Positions 11,379 to 23,926 of a DNA stretch of 64,000 nucleotides are shown here, one piece after another (within the stretch, counting starts at the first letter, position 1; each line of letters starts with the position of its first letter). The translations under genes were made by a program, and so were the position numbers. This DNA is from Ampelocalamus luodianensis. Taxonomy: Eukaryota > Streptophyta > Magnoliopsida > Poales > Poaceae. Where the stretch lies: contig CM070626.1 of the NCBI GenBank assembly GCA_036346255.1, positions 15,648,001 to 15,712,000 on the forward strand. Reading direction: 5' to 3'. The notes under the pieces are model-generated. The model was not told the DNA's origin and ran no database searches. It worked only from the letters and a program-made list of their open reading frames with translations.

Positions 11379-13000
11379 TGTTGGACCGAAAAGGCGACTA
11401 GAGAGGGAGGGGGGTTGAATAGGAGCACGATCTCTTTTTCACAAAAAATGGATTCAACGGGATGTTTACTCCAATAGCTATGAAAGCTATGAAGATCACT
11501 CAACAAGCACAGCGAAAGACTTATGTTGAACCCAAAACAAAACCCCCAAACAAGATACCAAAACTAGAGATCAAAAAACTCTAAAACAGAGGGCCGGACT
11601 GACCTCAGGCAAAAGTGCGGACTGACCCGGGGCCGGACTAACCTCAGGCAAAAGTGCGGACTAACCTCAGGCACGATGAACAGGAAAATCAGCCCGGGTT
11701 CTAAAACAAAAAACGGTCTAACTTTTGATCCGTAAGGCAAACTCCATGAAATTTGAACCACACCTTCTCAAAGATATTAGGAACCTATTCCAATCAAAGA
11801 TTGCAGAGATCCATGCCAAAGTTCCTATCTTTTTCAGTTTGAACGAAGAAGGGTTCAAAACCGAGCAAAAATCGAAATATGATCTAGAGACTTGCTCATG
11901 GGTGATTGATGATCAAGATGACCCTAGATGGGTTCCCACATGTTGCAACAAGTTAGATCACGGCAAGAAACCAACCAAAAACTAGCGGATCAAAGAAAGT
12001 CTCAAAATCACCAAATAGAGAGAAAGAAAGCAAATGAACTCATCTTTGAGAGAACTTTCTTTGGATTGATTTGATATGGTATTGGTTTACAGCCACTCCA
12101 TCAATGGAGGACAAAGACTCAATACATGAGTACGAAATCAAATCCAATTCTCTAGAACCCTAACCTCCACTAATCCTCTCCCTAAGCAAACTAGGGTTTC
12201 AAACACAATGAAAGGGTTGAGGGGGTGCAGCCACCTCCCACCTCTATTTATAGTGGAGGCTTAGACCTTCTAGAAGAGTTTCTCTAATGGGCTCCCGTTA
12301 AGGCCCAACACAAACGGGTCACACACGCACGCATTTTAAAGCGTCATTTTCATCTCCTCTTGACCTAATCTGCTTTTTTACGCACCGTCTTGCGCCGCGG
12401 GTTGGCAAAAGATAACCAAGGCGGTATTTGGTAAGATTACCAAAATACCCCTTCTCGACCCTTCTTCAAAGACCGAGTCCAATCTTCACGAAGCAGTCGC
12501 ATGCTCCGTCACGTGTAGGTTAATCCAACGGCTCTCATCATGTCGGCAAGTCTCTCCCATCCGGCTCCCACCGAAACCACCATGGCACTTGCACCGACCC
12601 CCGCGCCGCTTGATCCAACCCGTCGCACCGAACTGCCCGTTCGGTCACCTTTGTCCTTTTTGCGCCATGCTTGACTCCATTGACTTCACTCGGCATCGTC
12701 GACCGTTCTGAACCTCAGCTCTCCAAGCCTAGTTCCGATCATCCTCGCCGTTGACCGTCATTGATCACCAAGCAACCTGCACAACAATAGACAAGCAAAT
12801 CGAAACTGGGAACAAGTTCTTCACAACTTGACCCACGTTAATCAAAACATGCATCATGCAACACATATGCACTGAAACCCATGAACTTGACCTAACAGCA
12901 TTCCAAACTATGACAAAAACGCGTGTTCGACAAACCGTTAACGACATTGTCAATTGTAACATCATTCAAAGATCATGAGCATATCCCCATGATATCCACT
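11379..13000 (-). mobile_element. Solo LTR, SIRE-like Copia, inside the LINE
   Basis: This is a diverged relative of the LTRs at 29107-30822 and 36956-38693. It shares the ggcgactaga start, the TATA-bearing ctctatttatag block and the catgatatcca end. The flanks read gatgg (11374-11378) and gatgc (13001-13005), a 4/5 match to a 5-bp TSD. There is no internal sequence, so it arose by LTR-LTR recombination. A 39-bp unit repeats twice at 11591-11672. Confidence 0.88.
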
Positions 13001-13094
13001 GATGCAGTGGACCAGGGACCGATAATGGGAACATAATCCCTGAAGGGTGGGGGGGGGGGGCGAAGGGGTGATAGCTGTGGATAGAACACCAAAG

Positions 13095-13320
13095 AAGCAA
13101 AAGAATATGGCAAATACAGATTCTTAGTGTAGTCTGCTGGGAGGAGGTAATGGTAATATGGCAACTGAGAAGCAAGCTCTATCTATGATCGGGGCTGAAG
13201 AAGCTAAATCAAAAGGTGTTGACATAACAATCAAGTAGCAAAAGAATGCAGCAGATGCAATCCCTTAGTGTAGTATGTTTAGTGGAGGTAACAGCAACAT
13301 GATAAGTGAAAAACAAGCTA
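13095..13320 (+). repeat. Imperfect 141-bp tandem duplication in LINE ORF1
   Basis: The block beginning agcaaaagaat (about 13095) is repeated from about 13236 with roughly 75-80% similarity through the aagcaagct word. It is a local duplication within the LINE ORF1 region. Confidence 0.65.
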
Positions 13321-13651
13321 GAGTGGTGAACAGGGTTGAGGAAGACGAGCAAATGAAAGACGCTTTTGGACCAAATGTAGTACATCAGAACGAGGACACA
13401 AACAAACAGATTGCACAAGGGGAACCGTTTTTGCAAGAATCACAGGAAGGAAAAGTGGATTTGAGATAAGAAGATGGAACAAAAAAAAAGTAACAGAAAG
13501 TTGGGGGAGATGAAGTGGATACAACAAATCAACAATGAATGAAGACCCAGATGAGGAACAGAATAGTCACTACGGATTAAGGTTTACTGACAGTGAAGAG
13601 ACCAATGACCCACAAGATGCCTACAACTTCGATAGAATGGTGGGTGTAGAG

Positions 13652-14223
13652 TGTTGGGATTACTCCCTCTTTCTTCTTCTTCTTTTGTACACGCACGCAA
13701 GAGATCATATGAAGAAAGAAGAGACACATTTGTAGACTACATTTCCTCTGTTTTTTAACAAGCTGATTACAAAGCCATATATAGACATCACTAACACGTC
13801 TAGCAACTAACTGGACCCATTATTCAGGCCGTGACCCCGGCGACTAGGATCACTAACACCCACTAACTTAACTAATCAACCTCCGAACTGCGTGCAACTA
13901 CCTAATGCGGCAATTAACTCCTAATATCAGCGAGCGAGCTAGCTAGCTGATCCACAGCTCACGTTACTAGCCGCACATCACGCACAAACTAACTCCATGT
14001 GTACGCACAACTCACCCTGGAGACCACCATGCACCTTACCAATAGGCCACATCCTAATTGCATGCTATCTTAACTAGCTAACAAACTTATGCATGCAATC
14101 TAACCCAACACGCATGAACCATTCTCATGCACTCACGTCCTAGTAGCCACTAAATAAATTAACTCACTAATTACAAGCGCTAATCAATGAAGCACTAACA
14201 AATCATCATGATTAATTCTAACA
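13652..14223 (-). mobile_element. 572-bp solo LTR (Copia-type) with TSD tagag
   Basis: The sequence starts tgttgggatta and ends attctaaca, with inverted ends tgtt/aaca. Perfect 5-bp duplications tagag flank it at 13647-13651 and 14224-14228. A TATA-like ctatatatgg on the minus strand suggests minus orientation. It interrupts LINE ORF1, and removing it restores the LINE sequence with one copy of tagag. The family is not identified. Confidence 0.9.
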
Positions 14224-15090
14224 TAGAGGCGCCGCCAACTATCCAATATGAAGAAGCACAATCTCAGGGCAAGAAGTTGGGACCGGTAGAAACCCCAGGA
14301 AGGTGTACAAGGCTCGGGGAGAACTAAGAAAAGAACATGCTGGACAAAGCTAAGGAGCGAGCCATAGCCAAGAATACTCTCACTGGAGGTACTGATGAGT
14401 TACATACAGTTCTGTCTATTTCAAATTCCTCTTTATCTCAAATTGCTTATGTTTTGATAGTTAATTTGGGTTGTGGAACTGATATGATAAACTATAATTT
14501 ATATTTAGTAAAAGAACATGAACAAACATGGGTGAGTTTGTTCCTTCAAGGACATGCTAAAAAAGGGGACAATTCTGGTGAAGGTAAAACAGGTCAGGAT
14601 GATCCTGATTCTGTTGGGGGTACCAAAATAGAATTTTGATGATGATGATTTCATTTTGGATCTAGAGCAGGCCTGTTTGAATAAATTTCAACGGGTATCT
14701 TTTGGAGGGGAAATCAAAGGCAAATGTGTCACCTGGGAATTTCTCCGTGAAAACTTTTGCAAAGAAGAAGAAATTAATAAATAAGCCAAAACAATGAAAG
14801 GATTAATGTGGAATTTTAGGGGCTTGAGAGATCTAGAAAAGAGGAAGTTTCTAAGAGAGTCTCGTGGGAAAAAAAATCTTGATTTCATTGGTTTACAAGA
14901 AACCATGAAGCATGGTTTAAGTAGTAATGAATTATCATCTTTGTGTGGAGGTAGGGATTTTCAATGAAACTAGTCAGACCCTGGGGGAAAACGGGGGCTA
15001 ATGGGTGTAAATCTTGATAAGTTTGATGTATTGGTAACATAGAAAGGAGACTTCTATATAAGATTGTTGCTGCTTAATAAAGATGGGTTC

Positions 15091-18000
15091 TGTTGGTGAT
15101 ATGCTTTAGACGCAGTCATAGAGATGATTGTATCACGTCTATGTTTATGAGTTATTGAATAAATGTTATTATGTTCCTTGAATGAATCATCAGTTATATA
15201 GGTCAACAAGTATATGACTTGTTGATGAAGCTCTTTAACTTATATGATGTCGTTCTAAATGTATCCTTGGTCGGATGTCACTGGCCAGAACACCAGTGAC
15301 TCATCGACCAACACATGTATTGATTGATGACCACGTTTCACCGGTCATGGATATAGGGATTTCAAATCAATAATGTAAACAAATGTTAGAGAACATGGTG
15401 TTGGATAGACTCACCTTAAGACACTATTGAGATTGTTATGATTCTATATGTCATTATTTGGTCTCAAACAATGATGATGTATAATCCTTAGACCTGAGAT
15501 CAGTATGGATCCCTACATGTGTAATAGCACTCTTAAGGGTTGTCAAACGCTACTCCGTAACTTGGTAGTTATAAAGGTAGCTTTCGGGTATGCTATGAAA
15601 CATGCGGAGGGATGTGACTGGTCAGATATGGGATTTGCCCCTCCTAACATAACAGGAGAGATATCTCTAGGCCCCTCGATGTGGTCGGATAAAGAAAGTG
15701 CATGGTCATGCCACTGGTGGTTGAAGAGTTCGATAACATGAAGTTATTCGATACTCGATCGAGAAAGTATTGAACAGTCCATGGATGACATAATATTTCA
15801 TCTAAAGTTCAACCAGATATCGTGAGGCAAAGAGATAAAGGTCATTCAGTTTGATCAGATACAGATTAGTTGTATGGAGATACGAGCTGGTTGTAGACTA
15901 GTCGAAGATAGTCACTAAGTGGTCGAAACCTGCTCGTAAGGAGTTACAGACTAGTTGAGACTAAATATAAACTAGTCGTATAGATATACAAGGTGATCAT
16001 TAGTGATAAGGATCTAGTCGTAGATTATATTGCATTAAGATTTGTCCGATATAATTTATGTGTATTTGAGAATCGTTATGTCTTGCTAGGAACCGCTAAC
16101 GACTCGTGACCGGAAAAGGTTTCTGAGTCACAACTGATTATGCATGAACCTACAGAGTATTTCAAATGTATAAAAGTATTAAAGTTTAAAAACTTTTGTT
16201 GTATCTCTTGGTCATGCTCTTGGTTTCCTAAAACTTGTGTGCAATTTTCAAATTTTATTGTTGTATTAAAGGTTGTGTTGAAATTTCAAATTTTTAACTT
16301 GATTTCAATTTTATTTTGAATTCCAAAAACATTTTTGCATACAAGTTTCTTAAAATAATAGATTATTTATCTTGAATTATCATTATTTTTACCAAATTTT
16401 TAGAAGTCATTTTGACATCACCAAAATTCACATAACTTCTCTAAGGCAGATTTGAAAAAGATTTTACATCTGATAACCTGTGCATGAAAAGTATTTACAA
16501 CTATTTTTCCTAAGTACCTTGTGAACTTCAGAGTGTCCACAAAAATTTTCAGAATTTTATTTTTATTTCAAACGGCTAGGTCAAACTTACTTATTTTCGG
16601 TCAAAACTAAATCCAAATCCTAACCCTAACCTAACCCGACCGCACCACCCGACCTGGCTCGACCGCGTCATCTCGCCGAACCCGAGCCCGAGTCCGACTC
16701 GAGCCACCCTCGCGCGATTTCCTCACTGCCGCTGACGGGCGGGCCCCACTTGTCGGGCTCGGCATCGTCGTCTCCGCTGCCTACCGGAGCTCGCTGGCGT
16801 TCGCACATGCGTGCCACGCAGCTCATCGCTGCCACCTCGCGCACGCGTGTCCATCTCCGAAGGATCGTCGGGATTTCATCTACCCACTGAGCTCACCCAT
16901 TTCTTCTCTCTTCCATTCTCGTGTCTTCTCCGCCCACTTCTTGGTTTCGGCCGGAGAAGAAGCCGAGAGGAGCGCCACCACCTCACTGCCGCTCGAGCAC
17001 CCACGATCCTGGCGCTGTGTTCCTCTCTCCACGCCGCGTCCATTTTGGTCACTCCAGGTCTTCGTCGCCCACTGGATTGCTGGGACGACTTCTTCGTCTC
17101 CGCATCCAGCAGTCGCGACCCTGCATCCTTAAAGGCGTTCCAGTGAGTTTCTAGCCTCGGCGTTTGGTCCCTTATGATCGCATTGCTCCACTGAGTTTAA
17201 CGGTGGCTTTATTTTGCTCTTTGATGCATCACCGAGGGAGTGCGACGCTTTCTTCGCCGAGCTCGGTAAAGCGCCGCCGTGTCGATTCTGGGCGCCACCG
17301 TCCTCCTCCGCCATCAAGGTCGTGGGCGTATCGTTCCTAGTGGCACCGCGATCTCTAGGCGCACCTCCCCAAGCCTCCTCGTGGTCCGTAGTGGCTTGTC
17401 CTCGAGAGCCACCTCTTCGGCTCCGCCTCCGACCATCACGAGCTCACCGTCGGCATCCTCTGGACTCTGCGTCGTCGCCATTGCACTTGTGAGGTTGCTG
17501 CGCACCTGGAGGTGCCACTCCCGAGCCCGGAGCGCCTCTCTTTCGCCGGGTCACCCTCCTCGCCGCCGTGCTCGCGCACGAGACTTTCGACGAGCCGCCG
17601 ACAGCATTAGGGTATAACCCCTCTCATTAGTGCAAATTATCTTTTAAACTGTATCATTAACATGTGGACCCCCTGGCTTAAACGTGTTTAGAAGTTTAAA
17701 TCTAACCGTTTAAAATCCTCTGAGTCGTTGACATGTGGGCCTATGTTGCCGATTAAGTGTATGTGTAAAGTTTGAGGATACGCTTTCTCTTAAAGGAAAT
17801 GTATTTATCTGTTACGTTTAGGTTGTGGTTACGCTTTTAGTAAACCGAAGGCGTATTCATATATTACGCTTTCGACGTTGCCTTCGTAGGGTGGTCAAAG
17901 CGACACAGTCAACGCCGCTCGGTCCTACCGGTCGATGATCGTGGGTCGGTGGCGCCGGAGAAAAAGTATTTAATTCTTTTAGAAATTCTGAAATTGATAA

Positions 18001-20478
18001 AAGTTGCACTGTTAATTCTTTTAACTTAGAAAATCCATAACTAATTTAGTTTTGCTCCAAATCAAATGAAACCAATTTTGTTAGTTTTCATTTTTAATGC
18101 ACTTTTTACTAGAATATGTTTTAAATATGTCTCTGTTTCATAAAATTTTGATAATTAATTTAATGGTGCTTTTATGTATTTTTTTAAACTTGGAAAATTC
18201 TTCTTAACTCCAAATAAAATGATTTATGTTTCTAAATTTCTCTAAAATCATTCTCTAGCTACTGTATAAATTTTGTGCATATTAGATGAAATTGAAATCT
18301 TGGTTATTGTCTGTGTTATTCGTTCTTATTTGTTCTTTTTCCTCGATCGATAGATTGCGACGATTCAGGTTTTTGCGAGAGCGATCCTCAGCAGCAAGAA
18401 GACTATATCCAACAAGGCAAGCAGATGTAGCATCATTTGATCATATTGCTCCTACTATTTTCAAATTCTAATATGTTGTTTGCAAATTCTACGTATGCAT
18501 TGCTATCTTGTTTTAAACTATTGTCGACTAGTTGACCTATTAGATGCATAATCTGTAGGTAAATGTTTATCCTCTACTACTGAGCCTAGGACTATCTTGC
18601 TGTGATTTTGGGTTCGTTGGATGAACTCTTGTCACTTAGTAGTACGAGTTAAAATACTTAGTCATGCTTAGCTATCGGTAGAAATGGGCGGTTATCGACT
18701 TGTCGATAACATTGATCACACAAACTTATTATGATCTTTATGAATTAGCCTTGTGCTATGTTTACTTGTGAAAACTAAAAAACTGAAAACAAAATGATTT
18801 CGACTTGGGCACAATAGTAAGATTGTGTGTTTTTGGGTGTGACTGGAATGGTGCTCGGGTCAATTAAGGACCAAACATCTTGTGAGTACCTGTTATCCAG
18901 GCATTTTGTGTGTGCTAACCACACTAGAGGGTATGAGACCTCTCTTGACTTAGTACTTTGGCGTGTGTTGGCTCCGAGTCGCAGGGGGTCGCAGGAGGGA
19001 TGGTGTTGGGAGCATGGTAGTTGTCCGAAAAGCTTTACCCCGGGTGGGTAGTTGTCTTTTCGGCTTTACCATGTAAGCGTATGGGTTTCTATCCATACGA
19101 GCGGCTCGTAGTTAATGCACAATATTGGAAATATTTCGTAGGACTTAGCCGTGCCGGCATACCTTCGGAAGTGTGCTTATTGTGGCTTAAAGGCGGTCTG
19201 AAGTGTGAGTACATTGGTACACCCCTGCAGGGTTCAAACTATTCGAATAGCCTCGTCCTAGGTTATGGACACGCTTGGGTAAGCTTTTCAAGAGTTAGAC
19301 TACAACATTTTAATTAAAACTTAATGGGTGGTACGAATCGGGGATTCGTGCTATGTTGTGGTGGCTATTGGGTTAGTCACCTCTAGATGGTTACTTGTTA
19401 CTTATTGTTACTCGTTGTTATTTCAATGTTTAAAAACAGATTTTGCTAAATTGCTTTCAATCTATTACATTATTGCAAATAAAACTTGCTTTATGTGTCC
19501 AATTAACCATATAACCATCTCCTTTGTTACAGTTTTCATGTAGCTATGTATAGGCTTGTTACTCGTAAGTCTTGTGAGTACATTATTGTACTCACCTGCA
19601 TTGCTTGTTGTTGCAGAGGAAGAAGTGGATCCCTAAGGGATCGACTTCAGTGAGTTTTACTACGGTGGAGGCGACTAGTTGGCGGCCCGGTCGGTTGCCT
19701 TGTGGCTTGTGTGGGCAAACCGGTTGGTTTTGTTTATAGCCATCTTATGACACTTTTGCTTCCGCTGTTATTGTTACTTTAATGTCATTTGGTCAGTCGG
19801 CGCTTTTGTAATAACTCTATATTATGTATGTCTTTTGCTAGACTTGTTAATATGTGATGTATGGAATTGATGCATGCTTTGGTAAAGATGTATGTGTGCT
19901 GCAATTCTGGGAAGCACATGTCCATCGAGGCACAGTGTATTTTGCTTGTGATGCTAGAGCCAATGGAAGGCTAAGTATTACAAGCTAAATAAACCGGGGT
20001 CTCACAATGCTTGAGGCTATTGGAAGACACGATACGAGTTGACGTGAGTTGCTCCATCGAAACTCTAGCCACCATCTTCCTAAGAGCTACATCGTGCGAG
20101 TTGGTGCTAGCACACCGGTGTACAATGTTCCTTCCCTGGATGTATAGATACCATAGAGGCGCTACTGCGGTTGCTATTGCACTTAAGGATGATCCATGGC
20201 TTCGCAAGGATCGCGATTGGTTGCTGGAAGAGACGATCGGTACCGAGGACGATCGACTGCGTTGGACGTTCGACTTCGTTGGACGATAGACTGTGGTGGA
20301 CGATCGACTACGACCATTTCATCGATGTGCTCTATGTTAGATCAAGCTATTCCAACTCTTCTTCCGCTGCACTACGCGTCTGGTGGTAATGATCTGTGAT
20401 CATCTTCTTGCTTGGTTTCCTGGTTTATATGGTAGAATTTTTGAATTGCCGGCTAGTGTAGCCTACCTGTATCCTTCA
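15091..20478 (+). mobile_element. Old Angela-type solo LTR, itself split by a long LTR
   Basis: The left part (15091 to about 16158) is a diverged plus-strand copy of the Angela-like LTR, from tgttggtgatatgc through the gacca-repeat zone. The right part (about 20007-20478) matches the remaining LTR, including the ttccgctgc, ggtggtaat and ggtttcctggtt blocks, and ends ccttca. Flanks ggttc (15086-15090) and ggttc (20479-20483) form a perfect TSD in LINE ORF2. It is far more diverged than the pair at 1702/8716, so it belongs to an older wave. About 100 bp or more of the LTR seems lost at the internal junction. Confidence 0.88.
16158..20006 (+). mobile_element. Long Gypsy-type LTR (Del/Tekay-like), nested third level
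   Basis: About 3.85 kb lies between the two halves of the Angela-type solo LTR. It ends accggggtctcaca, a typical end for long Gypsy LTRs. It has the layout I associate with Del/Tekay LTRs: AT-rich start, CpG-rich centre (16650-17640), AT-rich stretch, then a gtgagtac...ttgttgcag splice-like block near 19575-19617. Open frames in the CpG-rich centre overlap in all phases and are not genes. The left boundary and TSD are not resolved and the 5' end may be deleted. Confidence 0.65.
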
Positions 20479-23400
20479 GGTTCAAGTGGTACCTTTTCAT
20501 AATATATGGAGCAGCACAATCATGTGAAAATGACGCTTTCCTTTCTGAATTTGCAAGGATATGTAACAATAGTAAGTATCCTGTGCTTTTGGGTGGGGAT
20601 TTCAATTTAATTAGAAATGATAAGGAAAAGAACAAGAAATGAGGTTGTAACAAGTGGGGCTCGGAGAAATTGCTCTTTGTTGTATATCTTTTATATGGAG
20701 TAATGATCGTGAGCACCCCACTTTTGAGAAATTGGATAGAGTGTTGGTTAGCATGGACAGGGAGGGTCATTATCCTTTGACTATTATGAAGGCATTAGAA
20801 AGGGCTCTATCAAATCGTGCACCTCTATTTCTAAACACGGGTTGTAAGGAGAAAACTAACAAACCATTTAAATTTGAATTAAGCTGGCTTTTGAGAGATG
20901 CATTTATGAGAAAATTTCTGAAGTAACTCATAGTTGGGTGAGATGTATGGAACTCATAGTTGGGTGAGATGTCCAACATTGAGAAATGGCAAGTATTAAT
21001 GAGAGACCTGAGAAAGATATTGAAAGGATGGAACATAAATCAGGAAGGATGGTACATAAAGCTGGGAAAAGGAAATTTTGATGAGAATTGATGAGTTAGA
21101 TAAAATCTGTGAAAAAACAAGGGTTAGATGCTATTCACGGAGAGAAGAAACAACTAGAAGCACATTTGGCTAGGTTGTTGAGACGAGGAGATGAAGTAGC
21201 TCCAACGATCCAAAGAAAGGAATTAATGCAAGGAGATACCAATACAAAGTACTATCATGCCAGCGCAAATAGGAGGAGGAGGAGGAAAGCAACTATTGCA
21301 TCTTTGCAGCAGGAGGAGGGTTTGATAGAGGGAGATCATAATATGACGATCTATATCACCAATTTTTATCAAGGCCTTTTTGGACATCCTGATGTTTCCA
21401 ACATTTCTTTAGATTTGGATAATATTGAAACAATCAATGACCAAGAAGATTATGCATTTTTTACAAGTCCTTTTACCATGGAGGAGTTGAAGAAAGCTGT
21501 CTTTTCTATGGAGCATAATAAAGCAATGGGATCAGATGGATTCCCTGCGGAATTTTACTAAAGGTCTTGGGACTTGGTGAAATATGACCTCAAAGGCCTA
21601 CTAGATGATTTCTATGCTGGAAAGCTGGATATCCAGAGGTTGAATTATCGGGTTATAACCTTGCTACCCAAAAGCAAGGATGCAGCTCAGATTCAAAAGT
21701 TTGACCCAGTATGTCTTTTGAATGTGAGTTTCAAGATAATTACGAAGGTCTTAATGAATAGATTGAATAAGCAAGTGGACAATGTCATTTCTAGTACTCA
21801 AACTACATCCAAGAAGAAGAGATATATAATGGAGGGTGTTCTTTTACTTAATGAAACTTTGAATACTATTAGGAAAAATAAATAATTGGCAATTCTTTTC
21901 AAGGTGGACTTTGACAATGCGTATGATAAAATTAAATGATCGTTTCTATACCAGGTTATCAAATTCAAAGGCTTTTCTGATGAGTAGGATGATTGGATAA
22001 TGAAGTGTGTAAGAGGAGGTAATGTGGCGGTCAAAGAATTTGAGGCAGGGGATCCTCTATCCCCTTAACTTTTCAACATTGCAGCAGACGTTCTTGCAAT
22101 AATGATTCAAAAAGCTCAACAACAAGGGTTGCTTAAAGGTTTAGTACTAGAATTAGTTGAAAGAGGATTGGCCATCTTGCAGTATGCGGATGACACGATC
22201 TTCCTTCTGCAAGATGATTTTGGAGCTAGAAACCTCGAATTCATCTTTTGTCTTTTTGAACATATGTATGGTCTCAAAGCAAACTTTCACTAGGGTGACT
22301 TATACTGCTTTGTAGTGGCCATCAATAAACAAGATGAGTACAATCTTATACTTACTTGTAAATTCGGCACTTTACCCATGAAATATCTGGGAATAAGTGT
22401 AAATGATAGAAGAATAAGAAACAAAGATTGGAATGAAACTGAGAGTAGAATGGAGAAAAAGCTTGGTTACTTGCAAGGGAGATTGCTCACAATTGGAGTA
22501 AGGCTAATTCTAATCAATGCAAGTTTGAGCAATGTCCCATTATACATGTTGTCTTTTTATAGATTACCTAAAGGGATCGAAAAGAAAATTTACTTTTACA
22601 GAGCAATATTACTTTGACAATCATATTAGGGTATAAGGAAGTACCATCTTGTCAATTGGCAGACTGTATGCTTGCCAAAAGATCAAGGGGGCCTGGGTAT
22701 CCTTGGCCTAGATGTCATGAACATTGCCTTTCTCGGGAAATGATTGTGGAGAAAAGAGAATGACGAAGGAATGTGGCAAAGTTTCATGCACAAAAAGTAT
22801 TTAGATTTCTATACATTGACCTAGGCAGAAAAGAGAGTAGATGACTCAAATCTGGAAGGGTTTGATGGATGCGAAAAAAATTCTTTCATCCCTTTTGTAA
22901 ACGAGTGATTGGTAATGGGGATAATACATTTTTCTGGGAGGATGTTTGGTTGGGTGAAACTGCCTAGCTCATAGATATGAAAGATTATACAACTTGACCT
23001 TTACCAAGAATGTCATAATGTCTGAGGTGCTAGTTGATTGGACATTGGTGAGCTTTAGGAGAACTTTGTGTGGAGTATTGTGGATACTGACAACAAATTC
23101 ACTGTGAAATCTTTCTATAGAGTTCTAAAAACGCAAGGTACTGTCTTCCCTCATCTTTTCCTCTGGAAAGTAAAAATTCCTTTCAAGATTAAAGCATTAT
23201 GACCAAAGATGTTTTACTGCAGAGAGGATGGAAAAATGAGAGTAAGTGTTAGTTTTGTGGGGCTGATAAGAGCATAAAATGTCTCTTTTTCAGCTGTCCA
23301 CTTGCAAGATATTTGTGGAATGTATGTAAATGTGCTTTTGGTTTTTGTTCTTCTCCTCCGACCATCTTTTTGAGGGATGTCTGGGAAGTTTCAGAGGGGA

Positions 23401-23910
23401 GAAAAGGAAGTTGATCACAGTAGGAGTAGCAGCTATGCTATGGTCTATTTGGAAAGCAAGAAACTCTGCTTGCTTCCGAAACAAACTACCTGACAATCCA
23501 TCGGTGGTAATGTTTACCACATGTTATTGGGTTAACCACTGGGTGAATTTTCAAACAAGAGTGTAAAACCGACGATGAGGCTCTGGCCAGACTGCTCGAA
23601 TAGGTGGCATCTGAAGTCTTAGCATCCACGAAAGGATGGCGACTGACGGTGCCAAGAATTACGGAAGGTGCCCGGATGGCGAGCACATGAAGATGCTGAA
23701 AAACCAGTGATGCTAGTAGTTTGTAGGTTATTTCAGAAGTGATATCTGTGATGTTTAGATCCATTATGCTCTATCTTTGTGTCGAGACGCAAGACCGTTA
23801 TGCATCGTTTTGCCTTTCTTTTTTCAGTTGCTTGTAAGAACATTGTAGTGGATCTAATCGGTTTCTAATAATAGAAATCGAAAGGCTAGGCCTTTCATAC
23901 TCTAAAAAAA

Positions 23911-23926
23911 ATGTCCCATCGGCTAA
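23911..23926. repeat. LINE target-site duplication, right copy
   Basis: This exact copy of the 16-bp word at 11133-11148 immediately follows the A7 run that ends the LINE. Confidence 0.93.

Larger units (their letters stand above)
13001..14790 (+). pseudogene. LINE ORF1 (gag-like) remnants
   Basis: Broken open segments lie at 13275-13469, 13535-13651 and 14337-14639, separated by stops and by the solo LTR at 13652-14223. Across that insertion the acidic stretch ending FDRMVGVE continues as QYEEAQSQGKKLGPVE, a layout seen in plant L1 ORF1 proteins upstream of ORF2. I did not see a zinc knuckle. The role assigned is RNA binding by analogy with L1 ORF1 and is inferred from position. Confidence 0.65.
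14794..23700 (+). pseudogene. LINE ORF2 (endonuclease and reverse transcriptase), broken
   Basis: ORF2 begins at ATG 14794. The endonuclease start has WNFRGL and the catalytic-type GLQET. After the insertion at 15091-20478 it resumes with YGAAQ and GGDFNLI, both conserved endonuclease motifs. The RT region follows: a KAMGSDGFPAEFY block (about 21520), LLPK, FKVDFDNAYD (about 21900), GDPLSP (about 22050) and YADD at 22183-22194. Near 23250-23320 a C-x2-C...H-x4-C-like block (FCGAD...LFFSCPLA) matches the usual plant L1 C-terminus. Stops and frameshifts are numerous, for example TAA after EFY at 21559. Confidence 0.92.
11149..23910 (+). mobile_element. Near-full-length plant L1 LINE, split by nested LTR elements
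   Basis: The LINE survives as four segments: 11149-11378, 13001-13651, 14224-15090 and 20479-23910, about 5.2 kb in total. It has ORF1-like sequence, an ORF2 with endonuclease and reverse transcriptase motifs, a C-terminal CCHC-like region and a short 3' A-run (23904-23910). A perfect 16-bp TSD flanks the whole structure, which shows one retrotransposition event followed by three later insertions. Frameshifts and stops throughout make it inactive. Confidence 0.93.

Noticed and set aside
16811..17617. Several overlapping open stretches of 60-112 codons in CpG-rich sequence
   Set aside because: They occupy all frames of the CpG-rich centre of a long LTR and share no recognisable domain. High GC explains the lack of stops.
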